Below are positions 22,336 through 32,748 of a DNA stretch of 64,000 bases, piece by piece. Under the pieces are notes generated by a model. It saw nothing but the letters and a program-made list of their open reading frames with translations, was not told the origin of the DNA and searched no databases. Location of the stretch: NCBI RefSeq assembly GCF_012933545.1, contig NZ_JAADJU010000010.1, positions 160,192-224,191 of the forward strand. Direction: 5' to 3'. The position numbers were made by a program, and so were the translations under genes. This stretch comes from Rouxiella aceris. GTDB taxonomy: Bacteria; Pseudomonadota; Gammaproteobacteria; Enterobacterales; Enterobacteriaceae. The number at the start of each line of letters is the position of its first letter. The first letter of the stretch is position 1.

Positions 22336-23097
22336 ATGGTGCTGAATAGTTTTGATTTAAAAGGGAAAGTCGCACTGGTCACCGGCTGTAATACCGGATT
22401 GGGTCAAGGTATGGCTATCGGGTTGGCGCAGGCGGGCTGCGATATTGTCGGCGTTAACCGCTCGGCACCACATGAAACCGCCGATCGCATACAGGCACTT
22501 GGGCGTCGTTTTCTTGATTTACGCGCCGATCTGACCAGTATTGAGCCAATCCCGCAACTGATTGCCAGCGCAGTCAGCGAGCTGGGGCATATTGATATTC
22601 TGGTGAACAATGCCGGGATTATTCGCCGCGAAGACGCGCTGAACTTTAGCGAAAAAGACTGGGACGAGGTAATGGATCTCAATAGCAAGTCCTTGTTCTT
22701 TCTGGCGCAGGCGGTTGCCAAACAATTTATCAAACAGGGTGCCGGTGGCAAGATTATTAACATCGCCTCCATGCTCTCCTATCAGGGCGGGATCCGCGTC
22801 CCCTCTTATACCGCGTCGAAAAGCGCTGTAATGGGTCTGACTCGCCTGTTGGCAAACGAATGGGCAAAATATAATATCAACGTCAACGCCATTGCCCCCG
22901 GCTATATGGTAACCAACAATACTGAACAACTGCGTGCAGATGAAGACCGCAGCCAGCAAATTCTGGACCGTATTCCCGCCGGTCGCTGGGGCGAACAGCA
23001 AGATATTATGGGGCCGGTGGTTTTTCTCGCCTCGGCCGCCTCCGATTATGTCAATGGCTATACTCTTGCCGTAGACGGCGGATGGCTAGCCCGTTGA
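22336..23097 (+). CDS. kduD: KduD, 2-deoxy-D-gluconate 3-dehydrogenase
   Basis: 253-residue short-chain dehydrogenase that reduces 2,5-diketo-3-deoxygluconate to KDG. Rossmann TGCNTGLGQG, NNAG, catalytic S-Y-K in ASML...YTASKSA, and the C-terminal VDGGWLAR agree with KduD. The second of two adjacent ATGs is used because it gives the family length and better spacing from AAGAGAG. Operon partner of kduI under the KdgR-like site. Confidence 0.96.
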   Translation: MVLNSFDLKGKVALVTGCNTGLGQGMAIGLAQAGCDIVGVNRSAPHETADRIQALGRRFLDLRADLTSIEPIPQLIASAVSELGHIDILVNNAGIIRREDALNFSEKDWDEVMDLNSKSLFFLAQAVAKQFIKQGAGGKIINIASMLSYQGGIRVPSYTASKSAVMGLTRLLANEWAKYNINVNAIAPGYMVTNNTEQLRADEDRSQQILDRIPAGRWGEQQDIMGPVVFLASAASDYVNGYTLAVDGGWLAR

Positions 23098-23208
23098 GGC
23101 AAAACAGACATGACACTGTCACAAAAATACAATTATTAACTTATTTATCAAGTCATTGACAAATAGTTACAGGGTAACACCTTCCGCAAAAAGGCCCTTT
23201 CATCTATA

Positions 23209-23224
23209 CTGGATAAAATAACAG
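23209..23224. promoter_or_regulatory. LexA box candidate upstream of ydjM
   Basis: CTGG-ATAAAATA-ACAG fits the SOS box CTG-N10-CAG with AT-rich centre and one departure from CTGT. It overlaps the end of TATACT (23205-23210), a likely -10. The Escherichia ydjM gene is a known LexA target, which supports the call. Confidence 0.65.
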
Positions 23225-23244
23225 TTATTCGGTTCGGATGCATT

Positions 23245-23802
23245 ATGACTGCGGAAGGTCACCTCATTTTTTCTATTGCTTGCGCAGTCTTTGCCAAAAA
23301 AGCACAACTTTCACCTGAGCTGGCTCACGGCGACTGGTGGCATATTATCCCGGCGTCGCTGCTGACTTCGCTGCTGCCCGATATTGACCATCCCAAATCT
23401 ATTCTTGGGCAACGATTAAAGTGGATCTCCCAGCCCATTGCCCGTCTTTGTGGACACCGCGGTTTTACCCACAGTTTACTGGCGGTTGCCGCTGGTGTGT
23501 TTCTGTTGCGTAGCCGTATCCCTCCAGACTGGGTGATCCCGGTTGACGCGCTGCACGGAATGGTAATCGGCTATCTTAGCCATATCTTGGCCGATATGCT
23601 GACACCTGCTGGCGTTCCCCTGCTGTGGCCCTGCCGCTGGCGTTTCCGCCTGCCGCTGCTCAATAGCCAGAAAGGCAATCAGTTGGAAAGAACATTCTGC
23701 CTGCTACTGGTTGGTCTGACGCTATTTTGGCCCAACTGGACGCCAATCATCGACGCGATTAATCCGCACCGCCTAAGCCTTATTTTGAAATATTTAACTT
23801 GA
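23245..23802 (+). CDS. ydjM: YdjM, SOS-associated inner-membrane metal-dependent hydrolase family protein
   Basis: 185-residue membrane protein of the YdjM/DUF457 family. Histidine-rich motifs typical of the family are visible: MTAEGHLIFS, LLPDIDHPKS, GHRGFTHSLL and GYLSHILADMLTPAGVPLLWP. Four or five membrane segments. The hydrolase label comes from the family name; no substrate is established. The SOS-box-like site just upstream suggests induction by DNA damage. Confidence 0.88.
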   Translation: MTAEGHLIFSIACAVFAKKAQLSPELAHGDWWHIIPASLLTSLLPDIDHPKSILGQRLKWISQPIARLCGHRGFTHSLLAVAAGVFLLRSRIPPDWVIPVDALHGMVIGYLSHILADMLTPAGVPLLWPCRWRFRLPLLNSQKGNQLERTFCLLLVGLTLFWPNWTPIIDAINPHRLSLILKYLT

Positions 23803-23990
23803 AGATGCTGGAAGATCAGACGAATCGCACAAAACACCACCACTAAGCGGCATAAAGTAATAAACAATTCTTTTTGGTTATAATAACCCGCTGATATGAT
23901 CTGATAATCTATGTGCAGCGTAATACATTGGTGCCCCCCGTTTAAGGTAGCATTTTCCTCTAATTTCGAGTTATTTCTGGAGTTTTGGCT

Positions 23991-25382
23991 ATGAATCTTC
24001 CGCTCGTCCTCAACGTAGTGGTCTTCGTTGCTCTCCTTTTGCTATTGGCGCAAACCCGTCATACAAAATGGAGTCTGGCAAAAAAGGTTTTGGCTGGCTT
24101 AATTGTCGGCGTGGTATTTGGTCTGATTTTGCAATTTATTTATGGCCCGGACAGCGCCGTACTCAAGACCTCTATCACCTGGTTTAATATTGTCGGCAAT
24201 GGCTACGTCCAGCTACTGCAAATGATTGTTATGCCGCTGGTATTTGTGTCTATTCTCAGCGCGGTCGCCCGTCTGCACAATGCCTCGTCATTGGGTAAAA
24301 TCAGTTTCCTGACCATCGGCACCCTGCTGTTTACCACTTTGATTGCCGCACTGGTTGGTGTCTTTGTTACCAAACTCTTTGGCCTGACCGCCGCTGGGTT
24401 GGTGCAGGGAACACAAGAGACCGCACGCCTGGCCGCCATTCAGAGCAATTATGTCGGTAAAGTCGCCGACCTGACGGTCCCGCAGATGTTGCTGTCATTT
24501 ATTCCGAAAAACCCCTTTGCCGATCTGACCGGTGCCAGCCCGACCTCTATTATCAGCGTGGTGATTTTTGCCGCCTTTGTGGGCGTCGCTGCGCTGCAAC
24601 TGGTAAAAGATGACGCCGAAAAAGGCCCGAAAGTGCTGGCTTTTATCGATATCCTGCAGTCCTGGGTAATGAAGCTGGTACGTCTGGTGATGAAACTGAC
24701 CCCCTATGGTGTGTTGGCGCTGATGACCAAAGTGGTGGCCGGTTCCAATATCCATGACATCATCAACCTCGGCAGTTTTGTGGTGGCGTCCTACCTGGGA
24801 CTGGCTATTATGTTCGCCGTCCACGCGTTGTTGCTGTCATTTACCGGGGTCAATCCTGCCCGCTTCTTCCGCAAGGTATGGCCGGTGCTGACTTTTGCCT
24901 TTACCAGCCGTTCCAGCGCCGCCACTATTCCGCTGAGCGTCGAGGCACAAACCCTTCGTTTGGGCATTCCCGAGTCAATTGCCAGTTTTGCCGCTTCATT
25001 TGGGGCCACGATTGGCCAAAATGGCTGCGCCGGTCTTTATCCGACCATGCTGGCAGTAATGGTGGCACCCACCGTCGGTATTAACCCGTTTGATCCTATG
25101 TGGATCGCCACGCTGGTGGGTATTGTGACGCTAAGCTCGGCGGGCGTCGCCGGTGTTGGCGGTGGCGCGACCTTTGCTGCACTGATTGTGCTGCCGGCCA
25201 TGGGCCTGCCCGTCACGCTGGTGGCGCTGCTGATCTCGATTGAACCCTTGATCGATATGGGGCGCACCGCGCTTAACGTCAGTGGCTCAATGACTGCCGG
25301 TACCATTACCAGCCAATTGCTGGGCCTTACCGACAAACAAGTGATGAATGAAGCACAGCATGCCGAGTTGGCACACCGCTAA
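23991..25382 (+). CDS. tcyP: TcyP, L-cystine symporter
   Basis: 463-residue DAACS-family (SLC1-like) sodium/proton symporter that takes up cystine at the inner membrane. Typical parts are [18 protein letters not shown], the hairpin loop [35 protein letters not shown] and the C-terminal [18 protein letters not shown] six bases upstream is in frame but GGAG stands eight bases before the ATG at 23991. A 13-bp-stem terminator follows. Confidence 0.95.
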   Translation: MNLPLVLNVVVFVALLLLLAQTRHTKWSLAKKVLAGLIVGVVFGLILQFIYGPDSAVLKTSITWFNIVGNGYVQLLQMIVMPLVFVSILSAVARLHNASSLGKISFLTIGTLLFTTLIAALVGVFVTKLFGLTAAGLVQGTQETARLAAIQSNYVGKVADLTVPQMLLSFIPKNPFADLTGASPTSIISVVIFAAFVGVAALQLVKDDAEKGPKVLAFIDILQSWVMKLVRLVMKLTPYGVLALMTKVVAGSNIHDIINLGSFVVASYLGLAIMFAVHALLLSFTGVNPARFFRKVWPVLTFAFTSRSSAATIPLSVEAQTLRLGIPESIASFAASFGATIGQNGCAGLYPTMLAVMVAPTVGINPFDPMWIATLVGIVTLSSAGVAGVGGGATFAALIVLPAMGLPVTLVALLISIEPLIDMGRTALNVSGSMTAGTITSQLLGLTDKQVMNEAQHAELAHR

Positions 25383-25395
25383 CGGCGCAGCAATA

Positions 25396-25429
25396 AGACA
25401 GGCGAAGCTTTGGGCTTCGCCTGTCTTTG
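25396..25429. terminator. Terminator between tcyP and kdgR
   Basis: AGACAGGCGAAGC / GCTTCGCCTGTCT, a 13-bp perfect stem with a 5-base loop, in the gap between two converging genes. The T-run on either side is short. Confidence 0.75.
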
Positions 25430-25463
25430 ATAACAGAGTGGTCTGTATGGCCGAGATAGCGTT

Positions 25464-26255
25464 CTAGAACGGGTATTGATGGAAGCCCAGCTGCAGCGAG
25501 ATATTACGCGCCGCAGTATGCAGCATCGCTACGTAGTCTTGTTTGGCCTCTTCGGAAAAACGGATAGTCGGAAAAGAGATACTCAAACCGGCGACAACCA
25601 CGCCAAAACGATCAAAAACCGGGACGGCAATACAGCGTAATCCCTGTTCCTGCTCTTCGTTATCTTCACCATAACCCTGCTCATGAACCTGCTGCAGCGC
25701 CTTGCGCAAAGAAGCGGCATCCAGCAAGGTGTTTTCGGTACTGCGGGTAAACTGCATCTCGGCCAGCAGCGCCTCAACTTCATTAGACTCGCTCCAGGCC
25801 AGCAGCACTTTACCAATCGCCGTGCTATGCAACGGATTACGACGACCAATACGCGAATGCATGCGCAGGTTATACATCGAGTCAATTTTATGGATGTAAA
25901 CAATACCGTCTTCATCCAGCGCCCCCAAATGAATGGTTTCCCGCGTCAGACGGGACAGCTCACGCATCTGGATATCCGCGCTGCGGATCAGATCGACGTT
26001 TTGCAGCGCCTTGGCCCCCAGCTCAAACAGTTTCAGCGTCAAAGAATATTTCTCCGAATCGCCTTCCTGGTCAACATAGCCGAGAGATTTCATCGTCTGT
26101 AAAAAACGATATACCGTGCTTTTGGACATCATCACACGCTGTGAAAGCTCAGTGATGCCGATCTCTCGCTCATCACCCAAAGCCTGTAAAATACCAAACA
26201 CTTTCAATACTGAGGAAACGGAATCCGGTTGCTTATCAAGATCTGCGATAGCCAT
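25464..26255 (-). CDS. kdgR: KdgR, IclR-family repressor of pectin/KDG catabolism
   Basis: 263-residue repressor that releases its operators when it binds KDG. An N-terminal winged helix-turn-helix (residues 15-75, GITELSQRVMMSKSTVYRFLQTM) is followed by the IclR effector domain (IHLGALDEDGIVYIHKID; IAVPVFDRFGVVVAGLS). The kduI operator candidate nearby is a likely target. In soft-rot bacteria it controls pectinases; no pectinase genes are in this window. Confidence 0.96.
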   Translation of the reverse strand: MAIADLDKQPDSVSSVLKVFGILQALGDEREIGITELSQRVMMSKSTVYRFLQTMKSLGYVDQEGDSEKYSLTLKLFELGAKALQNVDLIRSADIQMRELSRLTRETIHLGALDEDGIVYIHKIDSMYNLRMHSRIGRRNPLHSTAIGKVLLAWSESNEVEALLAEMQFTRSTENTLLDAASLRKALQQVHEQGYGEDNEEQEQGLRCIAVPVFDRFGVVVAGLSISFPTIRFSEEAKQDYVAMLHTAARNISLQLGFHQYPF

Positions 26256-26501
26256 AGTCTCTTACCTGTTTGTATTTTGTTTTGACTATTATTTCATAAT
26301 TAATCAACGGATACTTTGTTTGTTTCATAAAAAATGGAACGGCATTTCTGAGGATTTGAACCTGTTCGCAGGCCTTGCCGTCAGGAAATTGTTAACTCTG
26401 CTTACAATTAAAGCGCTTGTGGTATTAGCTGTACATTCTGACCCCGGTAGTTAGCATGATAATATTCCCCAAACTTATTAGCTCAATGCTGACTATCAGA
26501 T

Positions 26502-27902
26502 ATGACAACCACAATTAATGACGGCCTGCCAATACCACAACGTTATGGCGCCATCCTGACCATTGCCCTGGGGATCACCGTTGCTGTTTTAGACGGTGCC
26601 ATTGCCAACGTCGCCTTACCAACCATTGCTGCCGACCTGCATGCCAGCCCTGCGGCATCGGTGTGGGTGGTCAACGCTTACCAGCTTGCTATTACCATCT
26701 CGTTGCTCTCGCTGGCCTCACTGGGGGAAATCTTTGGTTATCGCCGTATCTACCAGATCGGTTTGCTGGTGTTTAGCATCACCTCTCTGGCTTGTGCCCT
26801 CTCCGACTCGCTGCTGACGCTGACCACTGCCCGTGTGTTGCAAGGCTTTGGTGCGGCGGCAATCATGAGTGTCAACGTGGCGATGGTGCGCATTATTTAC
26901 CCACAACGTTTTTTGGGGCGAGGAATGGGCATTAATGCCCTTATTGTGGCGGTCTCTTCCGCTGCCGGACCGACTGTAGCGGCAGCCGTGCTGTCGGTAG
27001 CCTCGTGGCAATGGCTGTTTGCTATCAATTTGCCCATTGGCATGATGGCTTTTATTCTCGGTTTAAAATTTTTGCCTGCTAACACCAATAAAGTCCCGGG
27101 TCAGCGTTTTGATATCGTCAGTAGCCTGATGAATGCCCTGACCTTTGGTCTGTTGATCAGCGCAATTAGCGGCTATGCGCAAGGGCAGGATCACCGGCTG
27201 ATCCTGCTGGAAGTGCTGGTGATGGTGGTGGTGGGCTGGTTCTTTATTCGCCGTCAACTGTCGCGCCCTTCCCCACTTTTGCCGGTAGACTTGCTGCGTA
27301 TTCCTATTTTTACCCTGTCGCTATGCACTTCAATGTGTTCGTTTGCCGCGCAGATGCTGGCCTTTGTCTCACTGCCGTTCTTTTTACAAAACACCCTGGG
27401 TCTTGATGCCGTCTCTACCGGTCTGCTGCTAACGCCTTGGCCGCTGGCGACCATGGTGATGGCACCGATCTCCGGACGTCTGGTTGAGCGTTATCACGCC
27501 GGGATGCTCGGGGGTATTGGCCTGGCGATCTTTGCCTGTGGCCTCTATTCCCTGGCGCTGTTGCCCACGGAGCCTTCACACTTAAATATTATCTGGCGCA
27601 TGCTGTTATGCGGTGCCGGTTTTGGTCTGTTCCAGTCGCCGAACAACCATACAATAGTGTCATCGGCACCGCGCAGTCGCAGCGGGGGTGCCAGCGGTTT
27701 GCTGGGTACTGCACGGCTCTTGGGGCAAACCACCGGCGCGGCGATGGTCGCCCTGATGTTTAACCTGTTTGCCAGCCACGGTACCCATGCTTCACTGATC
27801 CTCGCAGGTACGCTGGCGGTGGGCGGTGCCATTATCAGCCTGCTGCGTATGACGCAAAAAACCGCCAGTCAGGCGGCAGCAAAAACCACCGTTAAGCATT
27901 AG
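26502..27902 (+). CDS. yebQ: YebQ, MFS drug-efflux-like transporter (DHA2 family)
   Basis: 466-residue inner-membrane proton antiporter with 14 predicted helices. GAILTIALGITVAVLDGAIANVALPTIAADL and the motif C stretch AVSSAAGPTVAAAVLSVASW place it in the DHA2 (EmrB/QacA) family, and the sequence follows YebQ closely. The substrate is unknown. It is divergent from kdgR; the shared gap (26256-26501) has no clear KdgR site of the quality seen at kduI. The Shine-Dalgarno is weak. Confidence 0.9.
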   Translation: MTTTINDGLPIPQRYGAILTIALGITVAVLDGAIANVALPTIAADLHASPAASVWVVNAYQLAITISLLSLASLGEIFGYRRIYQIGLLVFSITSLACALSDSLLTLTTARVLQGFGAAAIMSVNVAMVRIIYPQRFLGRGMGINALIVAVSSAAGPTVAAAVLSVASWQWLFAINLPIGMMAFILGLKFLPANTNKVPGQRFDIVSSLMNALTFGLLISAISGYAQGQDHRLILLEVLVMVVVGWFFIRRQLSRPSPLLPVDLLRIPIFTLSLCTSMCSFAAQMLAFVSLPFFLQNTLGLDAVSTGLLLTPWPLATMVMAPISGRLVERYHAGMLGGIGLAIFACGLYSLALLPTEPSHLNIIWRMLLCGAGFGLFQSPNNHTIVSSAPRSRSGGASGLLGTARLLGQTTGAAMVALMFNLFASHGTHASLILAGTLAVGGAIISLLRMTQKTASQAAAKTTVKH

Positions 27903-27923
27903 GTTTTTACCAAACGCCACAAA

Positions 27924-27965
27924 CAAAAAAGCCCGGCATCTGCAGAGATTGCCGGGCTTTTTTTG
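27924..27965. terminator. Bidirectional terminator between yebQ and htpX
   Basis: AAAAGCCCGGCA / TGCCGGGCTTTT, a 12-bp stem flanked by A6 and T7, between converging genes. It can serve both. Confidence 0.92.
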
Positions 27966-27978
27966 ATGAACTAAAAGA

Positions 27979-28860
27979 TTATTTCAGATATTCACCGGTG
28001 CGTAAGGCTTCAATACGTTTGTCCAGCGGCGGATGCGACATAAAAAGTTCGCTAAAGGTTTTGGACTTGCCGTTGATACAAAACGCCATCATGCTGCCCG
28101 CTTCCTGAGGCTCATGGCTGGTTTTTAAACGCTGCAATGCGGCGATCATCTTCTCGCGGCCAACCAGTTTGGCTGAACCGGCGTCGGCATAAAATTCGCG
28201 GTGACGCGAGAACCACATGGTGATGATGCTGGCCAGAATACCAAATACCAGTTCCAGGACCATAGAAACCAAAAAGTAGATCATTGGGTTGCCATTGCTG
28301 CTCTCGCCATCTTCGCGGTCACCGGACATAAATCCGGCGGCAATTTGTGCCAACAGACGGGAGACAAAAATAACAAAGGTGTTCACAATCCCCTGGATCA
28401 GCGTCATGGTGACCATATCACCATTGGCAATATGACTGATTTCATGGGCAATAACGGCTTCTGCTTCATCCTGGCTCATGCTCTGCAACAGGCCGGTACT
28501 TACCGCGACCAGCGAGGCATTACGACGGGCACCGGTGGCAAAGGCATTGATATCCGGGGCGTGATAAATGGCCACCTGCGGCATGGCAATACCTGCCTGC
28601 TGCGCCTGGCGGCTCACCACATTAACCAGCCAGCGTTCGGTCTCATTACGCGGCTGCTCAATCACCTCACCACCCACCGAGCGTAATGCCATCCATTTAG
28701 ACATCAGCAACGAGACAAAGGCGCCACCAAAGCCGAACAGCCCGGCCATAATCATCAACCCCATTGCGCTACTTGAACGGATGCCTGTCAGACTGAGCAC
28801 CAGTCCAAAAACCACCATAACGGCCAGGTTGGTTAACAGGAACAACGCGATACGCATCAT
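27979..28860 (-). CDS. htpX: HtpX, membrane zinc metalloprotease
   Basis: 293-residue M48 protease of inner-membrane quality control, acting with FtsH on misfolded membrane proteins. The zinc site [10 protein letters not shown] (residues about 139-148) and the downstream [13 protein letters not shown] glutamate are intact; four hydrophobic segments are visible. Start [15 protein letters not shown] matches the family. Usually heat-shock and Cpx controlled; I did not identify those promoter elements. Confidence 0.97.
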   Translation of the reverse strand: MMRIALFLLTNLAVMVVFGLVLSLTGIRSSSAMGLMIMAGLFGFGGAFVSLLMSKWMALRSVGGEVIEQPRNETERWLVNVVSRQAQQAGIAMPQVAIYHAPDINAFATGARRNASLVAVSTGLLQSMSQDEAEAVIAHEISHIANGDMVTMTLIQGIVNTFVIFVSRLLAQIAAGFMSGDREDGESSNGNPMIYFLVSMVLELVFGILASIITMWFSRHREFYADAGSAKLVGREKMIAALQRLKTSHEPQEAGSMMAFCINGKSKTFSELFMSHPPLDKRIEALRTGEYLK

Positions 28861-29064
28861 AAACTTTCTACTTCCTCATTGTTGTTAAAATAATACCGTC
28901 ATAGCACGGCAGGACATTTAGATCCTATGGGCTTCCCGTCAGGATTCAAGTGATCAAGCCGGCCGAAGCGCGTAATTCACAATACTTTACATTTTGACGC
29001 GTTTTATTTCACATTAGCCTGGCAAATATTGCTGCGCTCTGCTGCAGCCTGCTTAAGTCAGGCA

Positions 29065-29100
29065 AAAAAAATAGCGCACCGAAGTACGCTATTTTATTTT
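29065..29100 (-). terminator. Terminator after prc
   Basis: AAAATAGCG / CGCTATTTT stem followed by a run of T on the minus strand, about 27 bases past the prc stop codon. It isolates prc from htpX. Confidence 0.8.
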
Positions 29101-29126
29101 GCTTACACGACTATTGCGCGCCAACC

Positions 29127-31178
29127 TTATTTGGCAGGAGCATCCTGGCTTTTATCAAGTCGGGACAGATCAATAGCAATGTTATCGGCTTCATCAAGAT
29201 AAGGATCCGGCGCCACATAATCTTTCGCTAAATCATCGAGAGATTTGATCGGCTTTTTGCCTTCACGTTTAAAGCGCTCATTGAGACGGGTCAAGCGAGT
29301 GGCATCGTCGGTTTTGTCTTCTTTATCACGCTGGGCGTAATTGAGAGAAACGATGTCGCGCTTGTCCTTGTTGGCATTAAACTTGGCAATATCCTGATTG
29401 ATATACTGGAACTCAGGATCCTTGGCAATCCGCTCTTCATGGGCTTTAAGCAGCTCGGGAAGGAAGGGTTTGATATCGCCGGTCTTGGTATAAGTGGCAG
29501 CATTAATACTGTCCCAAGGCATGGCATTGTCTTCAAACCTTTCACCGACCTGATTATCAATGACCCCGGTTGGCATCACGATATCCGGTGTTACGCCTTT
29601 GCGCTGCGTGCTGCCACCGTTAATTCGATAGAATTTCTGGATGGTATATTGCACAGAACCCAAAGCCGGCCATTCAGGACGCAGCATCTGATCGTAAATA
29701 CGATTCAGTGAGCGATATTGCTGAACAGTGCCTTTACCAAAGGTCGGTTCACCAACAATCAGCGCACGGCCATAATCCTGCATGGCAGCAGCAAAGATCT
29801 CGGAAGCCGAGGCGCTATAGCGGTCAACCAACACCACCAGCGGACCTTTGTAATAGACAACGCCATCGGTATCGCTATCCTGACGAATGCGGCCATTGTT
29901 ATCACGCACCTGCACCACCGGACCACTTGGGAAGAACAGTCCCGACAGAGAAACCGCCTCAGTGAGCGCGCCCCCGCCGTTGGTACGCAGATCGATCACC
30001 AGACTATTGACGTTCTGTTTAGCCATTTTTTGCAGCTGAACTTTTACATCATCAGTCAGGCCAACGTAGAAGCCGGGAATATCCATCACGGCAACTTTGT
30101 CATTGCCGACTTTTTTGATGGTCATCTTGACAGCACGATCTTCCAGACGAATTTTCTCGCGCGTCAGCGTCACGGTCCGGGTTTTGGTTCCCTTGCCCGC
30201 TGGCAAAACTTCCAGGCGAACTTTACTGCCTTTCGGTCCTTTAATCAGCGCAACAACGTCATCCAGACGCCAACCTATAACATCCACCACAGGTTTACCG
30301 GTCTGACCAACGCCGACAATACGATCGCCCACCGCAATGGATTTGCTTTTGGCCGCCGGGCCACCCGCTACCATTGAGTTGATCACCGTATAGTCATCAT
30401 CACCTTGCAATACTGCACCGATACCTTCCAGAGAAAGGCTCATTTCGGTATTGAACTGCTCGGTATTACGCGGAGACAGATAATTGGTATGCGGGTCAAT
30501 TTCATGCGCAAACGCATTCATCACCTGCTGGAAAACATCTTCGCTGTTACTTTGCGTAAGACGCTTCATGGCAAAGCGATAACGTTTACCGAGAATATCG
30601 CGGATCTCCTGATCGTTTTTACCGGTCAGTTTCAGGTTCAGCTCGTCATATTTGACTTTCTGATCCCAGAGTTGATCCAACTCCGTGGCATCTTTCGGCC
30701 ATGGCGCCTTGGTGCGATTGAGATTGATTGAATCGTTGCCGTTAAAATCCATCGGACGTTCAAGCACGCTCAGAGCATATTGATAGCGCTCAAAGCGACG
30801 CTTTTGCGCCAGGTTGTACAAGGCATAAGGCGTGACCAATTGGCCGGATTTCAGCTCTTCTCCCAGCGTCGCGCGTTTGTCGGCGAACTGGGCAACGTCG
30901 GCAGCCATAAACACGTTATGGCTATTATCGAGCATATTCAGGTAGCGATCGAAGATCTTCCCTGAAAAATCCGCATTAAGATCGAATTGACGATAATGAG
31001 AACGGGTAAAGCGTGCGGTAACACGCTCACTTACCGTTGCGTCTTGCGGTTCTTGTGCCAATTGCGGGAGTTGACTGAGAGTGACCGGTGCACTTTCATT
31101 CGCAAAGCCGGTGTTAACCAGACCCGTTCCCGTTAAAAGCAGACCCGCAATTACGCTTAATCTGACAAATTTGTTCAT
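29127..31178 (-). CDS. prc: Prc (Tsp), tail-specific periplasmic protease
   Basis: 683-residue S41 protease that degrades periplasmic proteins with non-polar C-termini and trims PBP3 and MepS. A signal peptide (residues 1-26, cleavage after GFA) precedes an N-terminal helical domain, a PDZ domain (about 240-320, SLEGIGAVLQGDDDYTVI onward) and the catalytic domain. The Ser-Lys dyad lies in RYSASASEIFAAA and PTFGKGTVQQ. Length matches the family. It lies 19 bases downstream of proQ. Confidence 0.97.
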   Translation of the reverse strand: MNKFVRLSVIAGLLLTGTGLVNTGFANESAPVTLSQLPQLAQEPQDATVSERVTARFTRSHYRQFDLNADFSGKIFDRYLNMLDNSHNVFMAADVAQFADKRATLGEELKSGQLVTPYALYNLAQKRRFERYQYALSVLERPMDFNGNDSINLNRTKAPWPKDATELDQLWDQKVKYDELNLKLTGKNDQEIRDILGKRYRFAMKRLTQSNSEDVFQQVMNAFAHEIDPHTNYLSPRNTEQFNTEMSLSLEGIGAVLQGDDDYTVINSMVAGGPAAKSKSIAVGDRIVGVGQTGKPVVDVIGWRLDDVVALIKGPKGSKVRLEVLPAGKGTKTRTVTLTREKIRLEDRAVKMTIKKVGNDKVAVMDIPGFYVGLTDDVKVQLQKMAKQNVNSLVIDLRTNGGGALTEAVSLSGLFFPSGPVVQVRDNNGRIRQDSDTDGVVYYKGPLVVLVDRYSASASEIFAAAMQDYGRALIVGEPTFGKGTVQQYRSLNRIYDQMLRPEWPALGSVQYTIQKFYRINGGSTQRKGVTPDIVMPTGVIDNQVGERFEDNAMPWDSINAATYTKTGDIKPFLPELLKAHEERIAKDPEFQYINQDIAKFNANKDKRDIVSLNYAQRDKEDKTDDATRLTRLNERFKREGKKPIKSLDDLAKDYVAPDPYLDEADNIAIDLSRLDKSQDAPAK

Positions 31179-31197
31179 GCCTGAGTTGGCCTCCGTA

Positions 31198-31887
31198 TCA
31201 GAACTGCAAGTGTTCTGCGCGTACGATCATCGCCAGACCCGAAGAGAGTTGCACACGAACGCCGTCTTTTGCAATTTCCAAAACGGTAGCGTCCATAGCA
31301 CTTTTCCCTGCTCTGACTTTGATTTCCTGGCCAATTTGCAGTTTGGTGATATCTGTAACTGGCACCTGACGCGGTTGGCTCACCTCACGTACTGGACGAG
31401 GTGTGCGCGGTTTGCGATTTTCTTGACCAGTAACAGCGGCAGGCGCATTTTCACGACGCGGAGCAGGTTTTTTTGCTGCCGGACGTGGGCGACGCGGCTC
31501 GGCAGTTTCACCGTTAGCTTCGCGACGCTTGGCCTGTTGTTCTGCACGTTGTGCCTGAACTCGGGCTTTCGCTTCTTCCAATTGTTTACGGGCGTGCTCA
31601 ACGTGTTGTTCTTCGAGAACACCACAAGCATTACCGTCAAGGTCAACGCGCTGAGCGCCAACTTTAACGCCATACAGATAACGCCAACTTGAGGTATACA
31701 GACGCAGAGCCGAGCGCAACTGGGTTTTGCTCAAATTCTCTTCGCCTTGAACGCGCTCTACCAGATCCTGAAAGATACCGATCTTTAATGGGCGCGCTTC
31801 ACCTTCGGCGCTAAAGCAAAGCGGGAAACGCTCTGCCAAAAAGGCGATGACTTCTTTACTGCTGTTCAACTTAGGTTGATTTTCCAT
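31198..31887 (-). CDS. proQ: ProQ, FinO-domain RNA chaperone
   Basis: 229-residue global RNA-binding protein. The N-terminal FinO domain (residues 1-120, [22 protein letters not shown]) binds structured RNA 3-prime ends. A Lys/Arg/Pro/Ala-rich linker (about 120-175) and a C-terminal Tudor-like domain ([26 protein letters not shown]) follow. In the conserved proQ-prc order. Confidence 0.97.
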   Translation of the reverse strand: MENQPKLNSSKEVIAFLAERFPLCFSAEGEARPLKIGIFQDLVERVQGEENLSKTQLRSALRLYTSSWRYLYGVKVGAQRVDLDGNACGVLEEQHVEHARKQLEEAKARVQAQRAEQQAKRREANGETAEPRRPRPAAKKPAPRRENAPAAVTGQENRKPRTPRPVREVSQPRQVPVTDITKLQIGQEIKVRAGKSAMDATVLEIAKDGVRVQLSSGLAMIVRAEHLQF

Positions 31888-31982
31888 GAAATTTCCTGAT
31901 TACAACGGGTTTGCCAACCGGCGCAGGCATGAACAGGCGTCATTATAATGACCCCGTCCGTAAATGCTACGTTATCCGTCGA

Positions 31983-32480
31983 TCAACTTGCGATCGTCTT
32001 GACATATTTTGCAGCTTCACTGTTTTCCAGGTGCTGGCAAAGCCCGGCTACTAATTCTGTTAGCCCTTTTTCATCCGCTTCATCGAAGCGTTGATAAATA
32101 GTGCTATCGATATCTAAAACACCTATCACCTGACCTGACACAGTAATCGGCAAGACAATTTCCGCGTTACTGGACGCATCGCAGGCAATATGTCCGGGAA
32201 ACGCATGTACATCGCCAATGCGCTGTACCGCGTTCTCAGCCACCGCTGTTCCGCAGACGCCTTTACCTACCGGAATACGCACACAGGCAATTTTGCCCTG
32301 GAACGGACCCAGAACCAGCGAGGTGCCATCCATCAGGTAAAAACCTGCCCAGTTCACGCCCTCAAGACGCTCATACAGCAGGGCACTGACGTTGGACAGT
32401 GTGGCAATAAAATTGTTTTCCCCAGCGATTAACGCGTTCAGGTCACGTTTTAATTCCGTGTAGAATGCTTCTTTCGTCAT
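31983..32480 (-). CDS. msrC: MsrC, free methionine-(R)-sulfoxide reductase
   Basis: 165-residue GAF-domain enzyme that reduces free methionine-R-sulfoxide. The three conserved cysteines lie in GKIACVRIP, GKGVCGTAVA and HIACDASSNAEIVLP. The frame extends 14 codons upstream, but MTKEAFYTELKRDL and the family length fix the start at 32480. Confidence 0.95.
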   Translation of the reverse strand: MTKEAFYTELKRDLNALIAGENNFIATLSNVSALLYERLEGVNWAGFYLMDGTSLVLGPFQGKIACVRIPVGKGVCGTAVAENAVQRIGDVHAFPGHIACDASSNAEIVLPITVSGQVIGVLDIDSTIYQRFDEADEKGLTELVAGLCQHLENSEAAKYVKTIAS

Positions 32481-32748
32481 GTTGTAACCATTAAAACCCA
32501 AGGGTAGACCGATATTTTGCATGCTTAGCCACTATAAAATAAGCATTAAATGCCTATCTCGACAAGGTTATTCCTATGTGACTTCAAAAAGACTGGCCTA
32601 CAATGTATGTTCTGCCGTTCGCATGATACGTTATTTTAACTAAAAATCCTGACCTTCTTGGCGCTAACCGTGTCAGATAAAAAAAATGTCTGCTATTTAA
32701 GATAAACAGCCACCGTTTTTATTGCAGGTCATTTTGCTTACAGGTCCT

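Noticed and set aside
26256..26501. KdgR operator in the kdgR-yebQ gap
   Set aside because: TTTCAT-containing half-sites occur, but no arrangement matches the full operator as well as the kduI site.
29718..30377. 219-codon open frame antisense to prc
   Set aside because: Shadow of prc without any recognisable protein feature.
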